Notes: generated from the sequence alone by a model not told the origin. A stretch of DNA of 64,000 bases from JBBRHQ01 sp963840235 (GCA_963840235.1 CAWIYC010000001.1:376450-440449); one strand, 5' to 3'; positions 21,504 to 29,879 are shown, counted from the stretch's first letter. Program-made: numbers and translations.

Positions 21504-22046
21504 CTACTCGTCGTCGCCGTCGTCGTCAGAGGACGGCCCCGCGCGGCGGATGACGATCTGGTCCGGCTCGATCCTCACCGTCACTTCACGCTTCCCCGCC
21601 CAATGCTCGGCGTATGCCGGGTCGTCCTGGACCGCGGGGTCCAGCCAGAGGCCGTAGCCGTCCTTCTCACCGTGCTCGAAGGTCGCCTCGATCTCGGCCT
21701 TGCGCCGCCCGCGGCCGCCACGGCGACCCCTGCGGCGCCTGCGCCGCGGCCGGTCCTCGGCCTCGGCGCCGTCGGACTCGGGCTCCTCGCCGTCCTCCTT
21801 CTGCTCCTCTTCGTCCTCGGCCTCCTCGGCGGAGGTCGCCTCGGCGATCTCCGCCTCGATCTCGTCGCGGAGGTCGACCTCGGCGGTGCCGTCCTCCTCG
21901 TCGGCCGAGAGCCCGTGCTGGCGACGGAACTCGCGCAGCTCCGAGGTGCCGATCTCGAGCTGGTGGGCGATCCAGGCGTCGGTGCGACCCTGGCGCACCC
22001 AGGCGCGGATCTGGTTCAGCTGGGGCCTGAGTGAGCGTTTGGCCAT
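21504..22046 (-). CDS. HTH-like protein with acidic centre and Arg/Gly-rich tract
   Basis: Encodes 180 residues in four parts. Residues 1-47 form a helix-turn-helix-like unit (IRAWVRQGRTDAWIAHQLEIGTSELREF is the visible pattern). Residues 48-97 are almost all Asp/Glu/Ala. Residues 98-116 are an Arg/Gly tract (RPRRRRRRGRRGGRGRR). The last 60 residues form a compact domain with EHGEKDGYGLWLDPAVQDDP and VTVRIEPDQIVIRR. The acidic and basic blocks suggest nucleic-acid binding or RNP association. The family is not recognised and the role is inference. Confidence 0.75.
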   Translation of the reverse strand: MAKRSLRPQLNQIRAWVRQGRTDAWIAHQLEIGTSELREFRRQHGLSADEEDGTAEVDLRDEIEAEIAEATSAEEAEDEEEQKEDGEEPESDGAEAEDRPRRRRRRGRRGGRGRRKAEIEATFEHGEKDGYGLWLDPAVQDDPAYAEHWAGKREVTVRIEPDQIVIRRAGPSSDDDGDDE

Positions 22047-22089
22047 CGGCGGCGGCGAGTCTATTCGACTGCGGGTCCCGAGCGGGAGC

Positions 22090-22329
22090 TCAGGCCATGA
22101 GGAAGGCGAGCGCCTCGAACATCGCCACCGTGACCACGGCCACGGTCAGCGTCAGGGAGAGGACGAGGACGCTGAAACGGACCTTTCCCTTGGTTTCGAC
22201 ACGGGCAATCCGCCGCGCCCGCGAGCGGTTGGCCGCGCGGCGGCGCAGCTGCTCGCGGCGGCGGCGCTCGAGCGCGGTCTCCTCTTCGAAGGCCAGCTCG
22301 AACTGGTTGACGCTTTGACGCATTTTCAT
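22090..22329 (-). CDS. small single-span membrane protein
   Basis: Encodes 79 residues from the ATG at 22329 (MKMRQSVNQFELAFEEE); a longer reading frame upstream begins at 22380. An Arg-rich helix (ERRRREQLRRRAANRSRARR) is followed by one C-terminal transmembrane segment (FSVLVLSLTLTVAVVTVAMF). This is the layout of small actinobacterial membrane proteins with a basic cytoplasmic arm. The function is unknown. Confidence 0.65.
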   Translation of the reverse strand: MKMRQSVNQFELAFEEETALERRRREQLRRRAANRSRARRIARVETKGKVRFSVLVLSLTLTVAVVTVAMFEALAFLMA

Positions 22330-22441
22330 AGGTTCACCAAGCCGCGGGGGACCGTACCAGAGCTGCATGAGCGATTGCATATGTGAAAGTCACAAAAGGC
22401 ACACAGCCGGTGCCGGCCGAGGATCCGGCCATGGATCGCCG

Positions 22442-22966
22442 TCAGCAGGCGCCCCAGAGGCCGGCCCCCTCAAGCCCGGCGACCCGCTCGAGCGAGCCCA
22501 GCAGGGGGGCGTGGCGGACGTTGGGAGGGATCGTCAGGGTCCGCGCCAGCCCCCGCCGGACCAGCTCCGCGTTGACGAAGCGGCGGCCGAGGTAGACGTA
22601 GGCGAGCAGGCGCCCGTATACGTCGCGGCGCTCTTCGCCCAGCACCAGCTGGACCCGCTGGCCCTCGACCAGCCGGTGGTTGAACCGCGAGGCCCTCGGG
22701 CCGAAGCACTGCACCGGGGTCCCGGGCTCGACCGTCTCCGGGGTGTCGACGCCGATGTAGCGGACCTCCTCGCTCACCCCGGAGCCGGTCCGGACCTCGA
22801 CGGTGTCGCCGTCCACGACCCGGGTGACCGTCGCGATCATTCGCGCCGGCATCCGCGGCTCGCCTCCGGCGCCGGCGTCCCGTCCCGGCGGGCGCAGCAC
22901 GATCATGGCGACCGCAACAGCGAGCACCGCTCCACCGAGCCTGCCTCTGCGCGCATAGCGACCCAC
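22442..22966 (-). CDS. staphylococcal nuclease-like (thermonuclease) family protein
   Basis: Encodes 174 residues from a GTG. A membrane-spanning or signal segment (GGAVLAVAVAMIVL, residues 11-24) precedes an SNase/OB-fold domain. Catalytic features are visible: VVDGDTVEV (calcium ligand Asp), VRYIGVDTPET (catalytic Arg) and ERRDVYGRLLAYVY, which contains the Arg after Asp/Tyr. The protein is probably secreted or membrane-tethered and cleaves DNA or RNA outside the cell. It lies downstream of the aldolase on the same strand with 120 bp between them. Confidence 0.88.
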   Translation of the reverse strand: MGRYARRGRLGGAVLAVAVAMIVLRPPGRDAGAGGEPRMPARMIATVTRVVDGDTVEVRTGSGVSEEVRYIGVDTPETVEPGTPVQCFGPRASRFNHRLVEGQRVQLVLGEERRDVYGRLLAYVYLGRRFVNAELVRRGLARTLTIPPNVRHAPLLGSLERVAGLEGAGLWGAC

Positions 22967-23086
22967 CCCCGGACAAGTCGCCGGCGCCGCCGATGCGCCC
23001 CCGCGCCCCTATCCAACCTCAGGCTCGGATCGCGACCCAAACGTGCAGCTCGGCCCGGGCCAGCCCTGCGCCCAGAGCGTGCCGTC

Positions 23087-24004
23087 CTAGGGGGTGCGGT
23101 GGACGCTGGAGAGCAGGGTCTCCTTGATCTGGGCGATGATCTCCAGGGCCTCGCTCCACTCGCGCTGCCAGACGTTGCGGCCGAAGATCACGCCGGAGCC
23201 GCCCGCTTCCATGATCGAGCGGGTGTGGGCGAGCACGGTCTCGTCGTCGACCTTCGAGCCCCCCGAGAGGACGACCAGGGAGCGGCCGGCCGACTCGACG
23301 CACTGCTGGATCGCCTCGTCCTGGGAGACGTCCATGTCGTTGTAGGGGGCGGGGGAGTCCTTGTCCTTCTCGCCGGGATCGGGCAAGTTCAGCTTGACCA
23401 CGTCGGCGCCCATCTCCATCGCCATCCGGGCCGCGTAGTCGACGGCGTAAAACGACAGCTGGCCGCCCTTCTGGTTGATCGCCGAGCCCCGTGGATAGGA
23501 CCAGATCACCAGGGGCATCCCGTACCGGTCGCAATCCTCGCGCACGCCCTGGAGCTGGCGCAGATCCTCGTCCTGGCGGGGGGAGCCGACGTAGAGGGTG
23601 TAGCCGACGGCATCCGCGCCCAGCCGCACCGCGTCCTCGACCGAGGCGTTGGTGGTCGAGAGGGCATTGTCGGCGGGGGGGACATCGGTCTTGCCGTTCA
23701 CCTTGAGGATCAGCGGCACCCGACCGGCGTAGTCGGGGTAGTACTTCTCGGCCATGCCGATCTGGCAGGCGAGCGCGGAGTAGCCGGCCTCTACCGCGAG
23801 CCGGAACTGGTAGTCGGGGTCCTTCGAGGCCGGGTTGGGAAAGAAGTCGCGAGGCCCGTGCTCGATCCCCTGGTCGATCGGCAGCAGCATCAGCGTCCCG
23901 TTGCCGGGGCCGAACTCGAACAGGAGCCGGTGCAGCCGGGCCTTCTTGCCGGGGGGCAGCACGTCCAGCAACGACTTCTGCTTGGTCACGCTCTTGACTT
24001 CCAT
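23087..24004 (-). CDS. class I fructose-bisphosphate aldolase (DhnA type)
   Basis: Cleaves fructose-1,6-bisphosphate to the two triose phosphates by Schiff-base chemistry. About 305 residues. Visible signatures are MLLPIDQGIEHGPRDFF near the N-terminus, ALSTTNASVEDAVRLGADAVG, and MGADVVKLNLPDPG, whose lysine matches the Schiff-base region of archaeal/DhnA-type aldolases. C-terminal VVLSGGSKVDDE and GVIFGRNVWQRE form the phosphate-binding loops. AGGAGG lies 12 nt before the ATG at 24004 and only 3 nt before an in-frame TTG at 24013, so the exact start is uncertain. The gene is divergent from the YbdK-type ligase. Confidence 0.92.
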   Translation of the reverse strand: MEVKSVTKQKSLLDVLPPGKKARLHRLLFEFGPGNGTLMLLPIDQGIEHGPRDFFPNPASKDPDYQFRLAVEAGYSALACQIGMAEKYYPDYAGRVPLILKVNGKTDVPPADNALSTTNASVEDAVRLGADAVGYTLYVGSPRQDEDLRQLQGVREDCDRYGMPLVIWSYPRGSAINQKGGQLSFYAVDYAARMAMEMGADVVKLNLPDPGEKDKDSPAPYNDMDVSQDEAIQQCVESAGRSLVVLSGGSKVDDETVLAHTRSIMEAGGSGVIFGRNVWQREWSEALEIIAQIKETLLSSVHRTP

Positions 24005-24145
24005 CGAGCTCAACTTCCTCCTAGAAGACGGGTGTGGGAGCAGTATGGCATCGGGTCGTCAGTGGCGTAGGCGTCAATCGGGACCGATCGCCGGGATACG
24101 ATCGCCGTTGCGTCCGGCAACCAGCGGGCGGGTATCGGCGCCGAA

Positions 24146-25252
24146 ATGGAACACCGATTCTCAGGCAACCCGTTCACCATCGGCATCGAGGAGGAGTTGA
24201 TGCTGGTGGACTCGTCCACCCTCGACCTCGCCCAGGGAATCGAGGAGATCCTCGCCGACTGCGGGGACGGGGTCGGCGAGGTCAAGCCCGAGCTGATGCA
24301 GGCGGTGCTCGAGATCGCCACCGAGCCCTGCGCCAATCTGAGCGAGGCGGCGGCTCAACTGCGCGAGCTGCGCCGGCGAGTCGGACGCTCGGCCGCTCGC
24401 CACGGGATGGCGCTGGCGGCGTCGGGAACCCATCCCACGGCGCTTGGCGAGGACCAGCTGATAGTCGAGCGGCCGCGCTACATCGAGCTGGCCGAGCAGC
24501 TCGGGTGGATCGCCCGCCAGGAACTGATCTTCGGCACCCACGTCCACGTCGGCGTCGACGGTGCCGACAAGGCGATCTACATCGCCGACGGCGTCCGCCG
24601 CCACATCCCGCTGATGCTGGCCGTCTCCTCGAACTCGCCGATGTGGCGGGGCGAGGTGACCGGGATGATGTCGTCGCGCACGCCGGTATTCCGGGCCTTC
24701 CCCCGGGTCGGGGTCCCGCCCCATTACGGCACCTGGGAGATTTTCTCCGGCCGGGTCGAGCTGATGATGCGCTCGGGGGCGATCCCCGACTACACCTACC
24801 TCTGGTGGGACGTGCGGCCGCACCCCAATCTCGGCACCGTCGAGATCCGCGTTTACGACCAGCAGACGAGGCTCGAGGACTCGGTCGCCCTCGCCGCCCT
24901 GGCGATCTGCCTGGTGCACCGCTACCACATCAACTTCGGCGAGTCGAAGCCGCTGATCGAGGTCCCGACCGAGCTGATCGACGACAACAAGGTGAGGGCG
25001 GCCCTGCGCGGGATCGAGGGCGAGCTGGTGGACTTTCCCCGCCACCGTCAGGCTCCCGCCGCCGACCTCGCCCGGGAGATGATCGCTGGGCTCGAGCCCG
25101 ACGCGGCCGCTCTCGGCTGCGAACAGGAGCTGGCCGGCGTCCTGCGCCTGATCGAGGCCGGCACCGGCGCCCGGACCCAGCTGGACGTTCTGGAGCGGTC
25201 CGGAAGCACCCAGGGCCTGGTCCGCTTCCTCTGCGAGCAGACGATCGAGTAA
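24146..25252 (+). CDS. carboxylate-amine ligase, YbdK/GCS2 family
   Basis: Encodes 368 residues from an ATG, the usual family length. It shows the GCS2 pattern: FTIGIEEELMLVD, KPELMQAVLEIATEP, FGTHVHVGVDGAD, SSNSPMWRG and TVEIRVYDQQTRLEDS. Relatives ligate glutamate to cysteine or other amines with ATP. In actinobacteria related enzymes (EgtA-type) make gamma-glutamylcysteine, but this is the shorter YbdK form, whose natural substrate is unclear. It is transcribed away from the aldolase gene. Confidence 0.92.
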   Translation: MEHRFSGNPFTIGIEEELMLVDSSTLDLAQGIEEILADCGDGVGEVKPELMQAVLEIATEPCANLSEAAAQLRELRRRVGRSAARHGMALAASGTHPTALGEDQLIVERPRYIELAEQLGWIARQELIFGTHVHVGVDGADKAIYIADGVRRHIPLMLAVSSNSPMWRGEVTGMMSSRTPVFRAFPRVGVPPHYGTWEIFSGRVELMMRSGAIPDYTYLWWDVRPHPNLGTVEIRVYDQQTRLEDSVALAALAICLVHRYHINFGESKPLIEVPTELIDDNKVRAALRGIEGELVDFPRHRQAPAADLAREMIAGLEPDAAALGCEQELAGVLRLIEAGTGARTQLDVLERSGSTQGLVRFLCEQTIE

Positions 25253-25297
25253 CGGCACCGACCGACCCCGCGCCGTCCCGCACGCATCTCTGAAGTG

Positions 25298-25351
25298 CGA
25301 AAATCGAAGCAGCAAGCTTGCAATTTGCGGCGAATAGTTCGAAAATAGAAG
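25298..25351 (+). promoter_or_regulatory. putative HxlR operator region
   Basis: Two near-identical direct repeats, CGAAAATCGAAG (25298-25309) and CGAAAATAGAAG (25340-25351), start 42 bp apart, about four helical turns. Between them is a perfect palindrome GCAAGCTTGC (25312-25321). The block is AT-richer than its surroundings and ends 2 bp before the ATG of the HxlR-type regulator. Autoregulation is the obvious reading but is inferred. Confidence 0.45.
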
Positions 25352-25353
25352 TA

Positions 25354-25662
25354 ATGGCCCGCGAAGCCCCCGTCCTCGACATCCTCGACCTGCTGGGGCG
25401 GCGCTGGGCGTTGCGCCTGGTCTGGGAGCTTCGCCGGGACGCGATCGGCTTCGCCGAGCTGCGCCAGCGCACCGGCATCAGCTCCTCGGTGCTTGCCCAG
25501 CGCCTGCGCGAGCTATCCGCGGCGGGGGTGTTGGAGGCCGGTGGGGGGCGCAGATACCGCCTCTCCCCGGCCGGTCGGGAGCTCGCGCGGGTCCTCTACG
25601 ACCTCAACCGCTGGGCGGAGGGGGCTGCGCGAGCCCGGGATGAGGTTATCCTCGACTCGTGA
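25354..25662 (+). CDS. HxlR-family winged-helix transcriptional regulator
   Basis: The start at ATG 25354 (MAREAPVLDILDLLGRRW) gives 102 residues; a TTG at 25318 would translate the putative operator and is less likely. The winged helix is clear: LLGRRWALRLVWELRRDAIGFAELRQRTGISSSVLAQRLREL, then the wing GGGRRYRLSPAGREL. HxlR proteins act as dimers that often sense electrophiles or redox state. The N-terminal cysteine present in some sensors is absent here. The stop overlaps the start of the rhomboid-like gene (GTGA), so both are co-expressed. Confidence 0.9.
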   Translation: MAREAPVLDILDLLGRRWALRLVWELRRDAIGFAELRQRTGISSSVLAQRLRELSAAGVLEAGGGRRYRLSPAGRELARVLYDLNRWAEGAARARDEVILDS

Positions 25663-26423
25663 GCGAGACCGAGCTCAGCGTCATCTGCAAGAACTGCGGC
25701 TCCGAGGTCAGCCCGTACGTCACCGAGTGCCCCTACTGCGGCGCCCGCCTGCGCAAGCGTGCGCCGAAGCTGGAGCGTCGCGGCGACGGCTTCGAGGCGA
25801 AGCCGGCCAAGCGCGAGCGGCGGCGGCCCCGCCTTCGCCGCAAGCTGGCCGCCCTCGACGCGACCCGACCCTACGCCACCTTCGCCGTGATCGGCGCCTC
25901 GGTCGGGATGACGCTGGTGCAGCGCGCCCTTGACAAGCCGCTCGCCGATTTCGGCGCGATCAGCGGCCCCGTCGGAGGCGAGCTCTGGCGCTACCTGGTG
26001 GCCCCCTTTGCCTACCAGGACATCGGCTACCTGTTCGTCATCGGAGTGATGGTCGCGATCTTCGGCCCCGGTCTCGAGCGCCGGCTCGGCAGCGTCCCGA
26101 CGCTGCTGTTGATGCTCGCCTGCGGCTCGCTGGGGATGCTCGCCGCCGACGGGATCGAGACCGCGCTCGGCGAGATCACGCTTGCCGCCGGCGGCAACGG
26201 CCTGGCCCTGGGCGCGCTCGCCGCCTGGTTCGCCCTGCGCCAATCCGAGGCCCGGGGAGCGATCGACGAGGACTACGATGCCATCGGCGTCGCCGTCGCA
26301 GCCGCGGTCCTGCTGGCTTTGCCGATCTTCGAGGACACCGCCAACGTCTTCGCCGGTCTCGCCGGGGGCGGCGTCGGCGCGCTCGCCGGCCTCGCCGCGG
26401 CCAGCCTGCGGCCGGGCGAGTAG
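25659..26423 (+). CDS. zinc-ribbon rhomboid-like membrane protein, catalytic residues missing
   Basis: Encodes 254 residues. A zinc ribbon (C10, C13, C24, C27) and a basic linker precede a rhomboid-shaped membrane domain. The stretch GGELWRYLVAPFAYQDIGYLF and FGPGLERRLGSVPTLLLML matches rhomboid L1/TM2-TM3 layout. The active-site serine motif (GxSG) reads GGNG, with Asn at residue 180. The TM6 histidine region reads NVFAGLAGGGVGAL with no His, and the TM2 His and Asn are also absent. It therefore looks like a rhomboid pseudoprotease, which may bind rather than cut membrane proteins. Assignment by motif order, not by search. Confidence 0.75.
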   Translation: MSETELSVICKNCGSEVSPYVTECPYCGARLRKRAPKLERRGDGFEAKPAKRERRRPRLRRKLAALDATRPYATFAVIGASVGMTLVQRALDKPLADFGAISGPVGGELWRYLVAPFAYQDIGYLFVIGVMVAIFGPGLERRLGSVPTLLLMLACGSLGMLAADGIETALGEITLAAGGNGLALGALAAWFALRQSEARGAIDEDYDAIGVAVAAAVLLALPIFEDTANVFAGLAGGGVGALAGLAAASLRPGE

Positions 26424-26432
26424 TTCGAGCGG

Positions 26433-27089
26433 ATGGGAGAGAAGTTCACTCCGATGTCGGCGGAGTTGCACCGCTACGCGGTCGCCCACTCGCGCCAGGA
26501 CGAGGTGCTGCGCTCCCTGGCGGAGGAGACCGCGGCCCTCGGCGATATCGCGGTGATGCAGATGGCTCCGGAACAGGGGGCGCTGACGACACTGCTGCTG
26601 CGGGCGATCGGAGCCCGCCGCGCGCTCGAGGTCGGGACCTTCACCGGTTACGGTTCGATCTCGATCGCCCGCGGCCTTGGCGACGGGGGGCAGCTCGTCA
26701 CATGCGACATCTCAGAGGAATGGGTGGAGATCGCCGAGCGTCACTTCGAGCGTGCCGGCGTCGCCGGGCTGATCGATCTGCGGATCGGCCCCGCGATCGA
26801 GACGCTGAGGGCCCTCGACGCCTCTGAACCGTTCGATTTCGCCTTCATCGACGCCGACAAGACGAGCTATCCCGACTACTACGAGGAGGGCATGCGCCTG
26901 CTGCGGCCCGGGGGACTGGTGATGGTGGACAACGTCTTCCGTGCGGGCGAGGTGATCGAACCCTCCGCCGACGACGAGGGGGTGCGGGCGATCCGCGAGC
27001 TCAACGACCGGATCGCAGCCGACCCCAGGGTGGAACCGGTGGCGATGATCGGTGTCGCCGACGGGATCACCCTGGCGCTGAAGGCCTGA
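26433..27089 (+). CDS. O-methyltransferase, caffeoyl-CoA OMT-like (SAM-dependent)
   Basis: Encodes 218 residues. The SAM-binding motif I is LEVGTFTGYGSISIARGL, motif II is VTCDISEEW, and FDFAFIDADKTSYPDYYE supplies the metal-binding Asp residues of the cation-dependent OMT family. LLRPGGLVMVDNVF completes the fold. The family methylates catechol-like hydroxyls. The substrate here is unknown. It follows the rhomboid-like gene by 9 bp and precedes an acetyltransferase. Confidence 0.92.
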   Translation: MGEKFTPMSAELHRYAVAHSRQDEVLRSLAEETAALGDIAVMQMAPEQGALTTLLLRAIGARRALEVGTFTGYGSISIARGLGDGGQLVTCDISEEWVEIAERHFERAGVAGLIDLRIGPAIETLRALDASEPFDFAFIDADKTSYPDYYEEGMRLLRPGGLVMVDNVFRAGEVIEPSADDEGVRAIRELNDRIAADPRVEPVAMIGVADGITLALKA

Positions 27090-27106
27090 GCGGCAAGGCT
27101 CGCGGG

Positions 27107-27913
27107 ATGGATAGGCGCGACTGGCTCGAGCTCAACGTGATGGCCCTGGCCGCCTGGTTCGCCGCCGTCACGGGGAGGTCGCGGGACAGCCGCCTGATCG
27201 AGTTCGACGGAGTCGTCGCGGGCGTCAACCCGGCGGTCCCGGGCCGGTCGGTGTTCAACAGCGTCGCCTACACCGATCCGCGCGCCCTGGAGGCCCACTA
27301 CACGGAGATCGCCGCCGCCTATTCCGACGCCGGCTGTGCCTGGACCGTGTGGGTGCGCGAGGACGACACGGCGACCGCGGCGATGCTCGAGCGCGCCGGT
27401 CACACGCTCGACGCGCAGCCGCGGGCGATGGGCACCGGGTTGGTGGGGATCGAGGAGCCTGACCTGGAAGGCATGGACTGGACCCCCGAGGGCGACCTCG
27501 AGGATCTGTTCGCCGTCAACGATCGCGCCTACGGCTGGGAAGAGGGGACCTGGCGTTCCGGTCTGGGGGCGCTCCCGGATCCCTCATACATCTACGTGGC
27601 CCGGGTGGACGGTGAGCCCGCCGCCACCGTCCTCACCACCGATCATCCCAGCTTCGGGGGGACCGAGGACTGCTCCGTCTGGTGCGTTGGCACGCTCGAG
27701 GCCGCGCGCGGCAGGGGCCTGGCGACGGCGCTGATGCGCCGGGCGATGTTCGACGCCCGCGAGCGGGGCTGCGCGACGACGACGCTTCAGGCGACCAAGC
27801 TCGGGCGCCCGGTGTATGAGCGCGTCGGCTATGGCGATTTCGGTTCGATCCAGATGTGGGAGCTGCGCCCACCCGAGCTCTCGGGCCAGGCGCAGCCCAA
27901 GCCCGCCGCGTGA
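27107..27913 (+). CDS. GNAT family N-acetyltransferase
   Basis: Encodes 268 residues, long enough for two GNAT folds. The C-terminal half is clearly catalytic, with VGTLEAARGRGLATALMRR containing the acetyl-CoA-binding R-G-x-G-x-A motif, and KLGRPVYERVGYGDFG at the end. The N-terminal half (about residues 1-120) has the degenerate fold often seen in duplicated GNATs. The substrate cannot be inferred. ATG start, 17 bp after the methyltransferase. Confidence 0.88.
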   Translation: MDRRDWLELNVMALAAWFAAVTGRSRDSRLIEFDGVVAGVNPAVPGRSVFNSVAYTDPRALEAHYTEIAAAYSDAGCAWTVWVREDDTATAAMLERAGHTLDAQPRAMGTGLVGIEEPDLEGMDWTPEGDLEDLFAVNDRAYGWEEGTWRSGLGALPDPSYIYVARVDGEPAATVLTTDHPSFGGTEDCSVWCVGTLEAARGRGLATALMRRAMFDARERGCATTTLQATKLGRPVYERVGYGDFGSIQMWELRPPELSGQAQPKPAA

Positions 27914-27922
27914 GCGGGCCGC

Positions 27923-28276
27923 GTGCTGGGTAAGGTGGGCCCGGTGAAGGGCTCAATCAGCGACGAGCGGCTCGAGGCGGCGATAGAGCGCCTCGGCGAG
28001 AGCGAGCGGTTCGAGGAGGCCGAGCGCATCGTCGGCCGCGCCGCCCCCCAGCTGCAGCGGGTGCTTGCCTCGGCGCTGGCCGCCGGCGGCTGGTTCGGCG
28101 AGTCCCACGAGGCGGCGACGCTGAAGGCCGCGACGGCGCCCGATCCCGACGAGCGCCTGACCGCGGTCAGGACACTCCTCGCCGAGGAGACCCGGCTGGG
28201 GATGATGGTCGGCGTCGCGGTCGGCTGGGCGCTTCACTCCGAGCTTGAGAAAGTCGAAACCGAAGGAGAAAGCTGA
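27923..28276 (+). CDS. hypothetical helical protein
   Basis: Encodes up to 117 residues. The start is ambiguous between GTG 27923, 27935 and 27944; the last has AAGGTGGG just upstream and gives a 110-residue protein beginning with MKGSISDERLEAA. It is mostly helical and charged with a weakly hydrophobic stretch LGMMVGVAVGWALH near the end. No family is recognised. It lies directly before the UPF0173 hydrolase (2 bp gap), so they are probably co-translated. Confidence 0.7.
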   Translation: MLGKVGPVKGSISDERLEAAIERLGESERFEEAERIVGRAAPQLQRVLASALAAGGWFGESHEAATLKAATAPDPDERLTAVRTLLAEETRLGMMVGVAVGWALHSELEKVETEGES

Positions 28277-28278
28277 AG

Positions 28279-28989
28279 ATGGAGATCAAGTACCACGGTC
28301 ACGCCTGCTTCGAGCTGAGCGACGGGGAGGCGAGCCTGCTCGTCGACCCGTTCCTCTCGCCCAACAACCCGAGCGCGGTGGCGAGCGCCGACGACGTCAA
28401 CCCGACCCATATCGCGATCACCCACGGCCACGCCGACCACATCGCCGACGCCGTCCCGGTGGCAACGCGCACCGGGGCCGAATGCGTCGCTGTCGTCGAG
28501 GTCGCGAGATGGCTCGCCGGACAGGGAGTCGAGGTCAAGGACCCCAACCTGGGCGGCACGGTCTCCTACGACTGGGGCTGGATCAAGCTGGTGCCGGCCT
28601 GGCACACGAACACCCTGCCGGGCTCGGGCGAGGACCCCTTCAGCCCGGTGACAGGCGTTGCGGTGGGCGTTCCCGCCGGCCTCGTCATCAACATCGGCGG
28701 AGTCACGGTCTACCACGCCGGCGACACCTGCCTGTTCAGTGACATGAAGCTGATCGCCGAGCGCAATCCGGTCGACGTCGCCCTCTTGCCGATCGGCGGC
28801 CATTACACGATGGACCGCCGCGACGCGGTCGTCGCGGCGGAGTTCGTCGGCGCCGGGACGGTGATCCCGATGCACTACAACACCTTCCCGCCGATCGAGA
28901 CCGACGCGGGCGCGTTCAAGTCCGACGTCGAGTCGAAGACCACCTCCAAGGTCGTCGTCCTCGATCCGGGCGAGAGCCATTCGGCCTGA
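28279..28989 (+). CDS. UPF0173 family metal-dependent hydrolase (metallo-beta-lactamase fold)
   Basis: Encodes 236 residues beginning MEIKYHGHACFEL, the typical UPF0173/YtkL start. Metal ligands of the metallo-beta-lactamase fold are visible in THGHADHIAD (HxHxDH), PAWHTN, HAGDTCLFSDM and PMHYNTFP. The substrate is unknown; relatives are thought to act on phosphate or lactone esters. Preceded by GAAGGAGAAAGCTGAAG, which includes a good Shine-Dalgarno sequence. Confidence 0.92.
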   Translation: MEIKYHGHACFELSDGEASLLVDPFLSPNNPSAVASADDVNPTHIAITHGHADHIADAVPVATRTGAECVAVVEVARWLAGQGVEVKDPNLGGTVSYDWGWIKLVPAWHTNTLPGSGEDPFSPVTGVAVGVPAGLVINIGGVTVYHAGDTCLFSDMKLIAERNPVDVALLPIGGHYTMDRRDAVVAAEFVGAGTVIPMHYNTFPPIETDAGAFKSDVESKTTSKVVVLDPGESHSA

Positions 28990-28996
28990 TCGCTCC

Positions 28997-29764
28997 GTGG
29001 CCGGCGGCGGCGACGCCAACGAGGACTCGGGCCAGAACCGCGTCTACTGGGATCTCTCCTCCTCGGAGTACGACCAGCGGGCGGGCGGGTTCATCGCCGA
29101 CGGCTGGGCCTGGGGGGTGTGGCAGGTCTCCGAGGACGAATTGGGGGTCTTCGGGGGAGAGGTCGCCGGAGCCGACACGCTCGAGCTGGGCTGCGGCGCG
29201 GCCGAGTGGTCGCGGGCGCTGGCCCGTCGCGGCGCCCGGCCGGTTGGTCTCGACAACTCCCCCGTGCGCCTCGAGCGGGCACGCGAGGAGATGGCGGCGG
29301 CCGGACTCGACTTTCCCCTGATCCATGCCCCCGCAGAGGACGTGCCGCTCGAGGCCTCCTGCTTCGACATTGTCTTCTGCGATTGGGGTGCGACCAACTT
29401 CGCCGACCCCTACCTCGTCGTCCCCGAGGTCGCGCGCCTGCTGCGCCCGGGCGGCCTCTTTGCCTTCAGCGGCGCCACGCCGCTGTCCTGGGTCTGCTGG
29501 AACGAAGAGAGTGACGAGACGGACGAGACCCTGCGGCGCGACTACTTCGGCATGCACCGCTGGGCGACGCCGGAAGGGGCGATCGAGTTCAACCTCGGCC
29601 ACGGCGAGTGGATCCGCCTCTTCCGCGGGAACGGACTCAGCGTCGAGGACCTGATCGAGGTGCGACCGCACGAAGGCGCCGTTTCCCCCTACCGCAGCGA
29701 GGCCGAGACGGCCTGGGCGCGACGCTGGCCGATGGAGCAGATCTGGAAGCTGCGCAAGGCCTGA
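28997..29764 (+). CDS. class I SAM-dependent methyltransferase
   Basis: Encodes 255 residues from a GTG. Motif I is DTLELGCGAAEWSRALARRG, the acidic end of beta-2 is PVGLDNSPVRLERA, and motif IV/V are DIVFCDWGATNF and LLRPGGLFAFSGATPLSWVC. The C-terminal part (HRWATPEGAIEFNLGHGEWIRLFRGNG in pattern) is a substrate-binding cap like that of UbiE/COQ5-type small-molecule methyltransferases. The substrate is unknown. Last gene of a same-strand run starting at the HxlR gene. Confidence 0.9.
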   Translation: MAGGGDANEDSGQNRVYWDLSSSEYDQRAGGFIADGWAWGVWQVSEDELGVFGGEVAGADTLELGCGAAEWSRALARRGARPVGLDNSPVRLERAREEMAAAGLDFPLIHAPAEDVPLEASCFDIVFCDWGATNFADPYLVVPEVARLLRPGGLFAFSGATPLSWVCWNEESDETDETLRRDYFGMHRWATPEGAIEFNLGHGEWIRLFRGNGLSVEDLIEVRPHEGAVSPYRSEAETAWARRWPMEQIWKLRKA

Positions 29765-29818
29765 CCGCCGCGCCCTGGCTTGGCGCTTGGAACAGCCCCT
29801 GCGAAGCTCTGGCGGACA

Positions 29819-29858
29819 CTGAACGGTTGCACCACCTATGGGTGCTGAAACCCTTCAG
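29819..29858. terminator. bidirectional hairpin between converging genes
   Basis: CTGAA (29819-29823) pairs with TTCAG (29854-29858), GGTT with AACC, and GCACC (29829-29833) with GGTGC (29841-29845), leaving a loop ACCTATG and a 3-nt bulge. It sits between the methyltransferase stop (29764) and the FG-GAP gene end (29880), where a two-way terminator is expected. No T-tract follows. The left arm shares ACTGAACGGTTG with the hairpin at 45021. Confidence 0.6.
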
Positions 29859-29879
29859 CGAAGCGGCGGCCCTCGGGGC

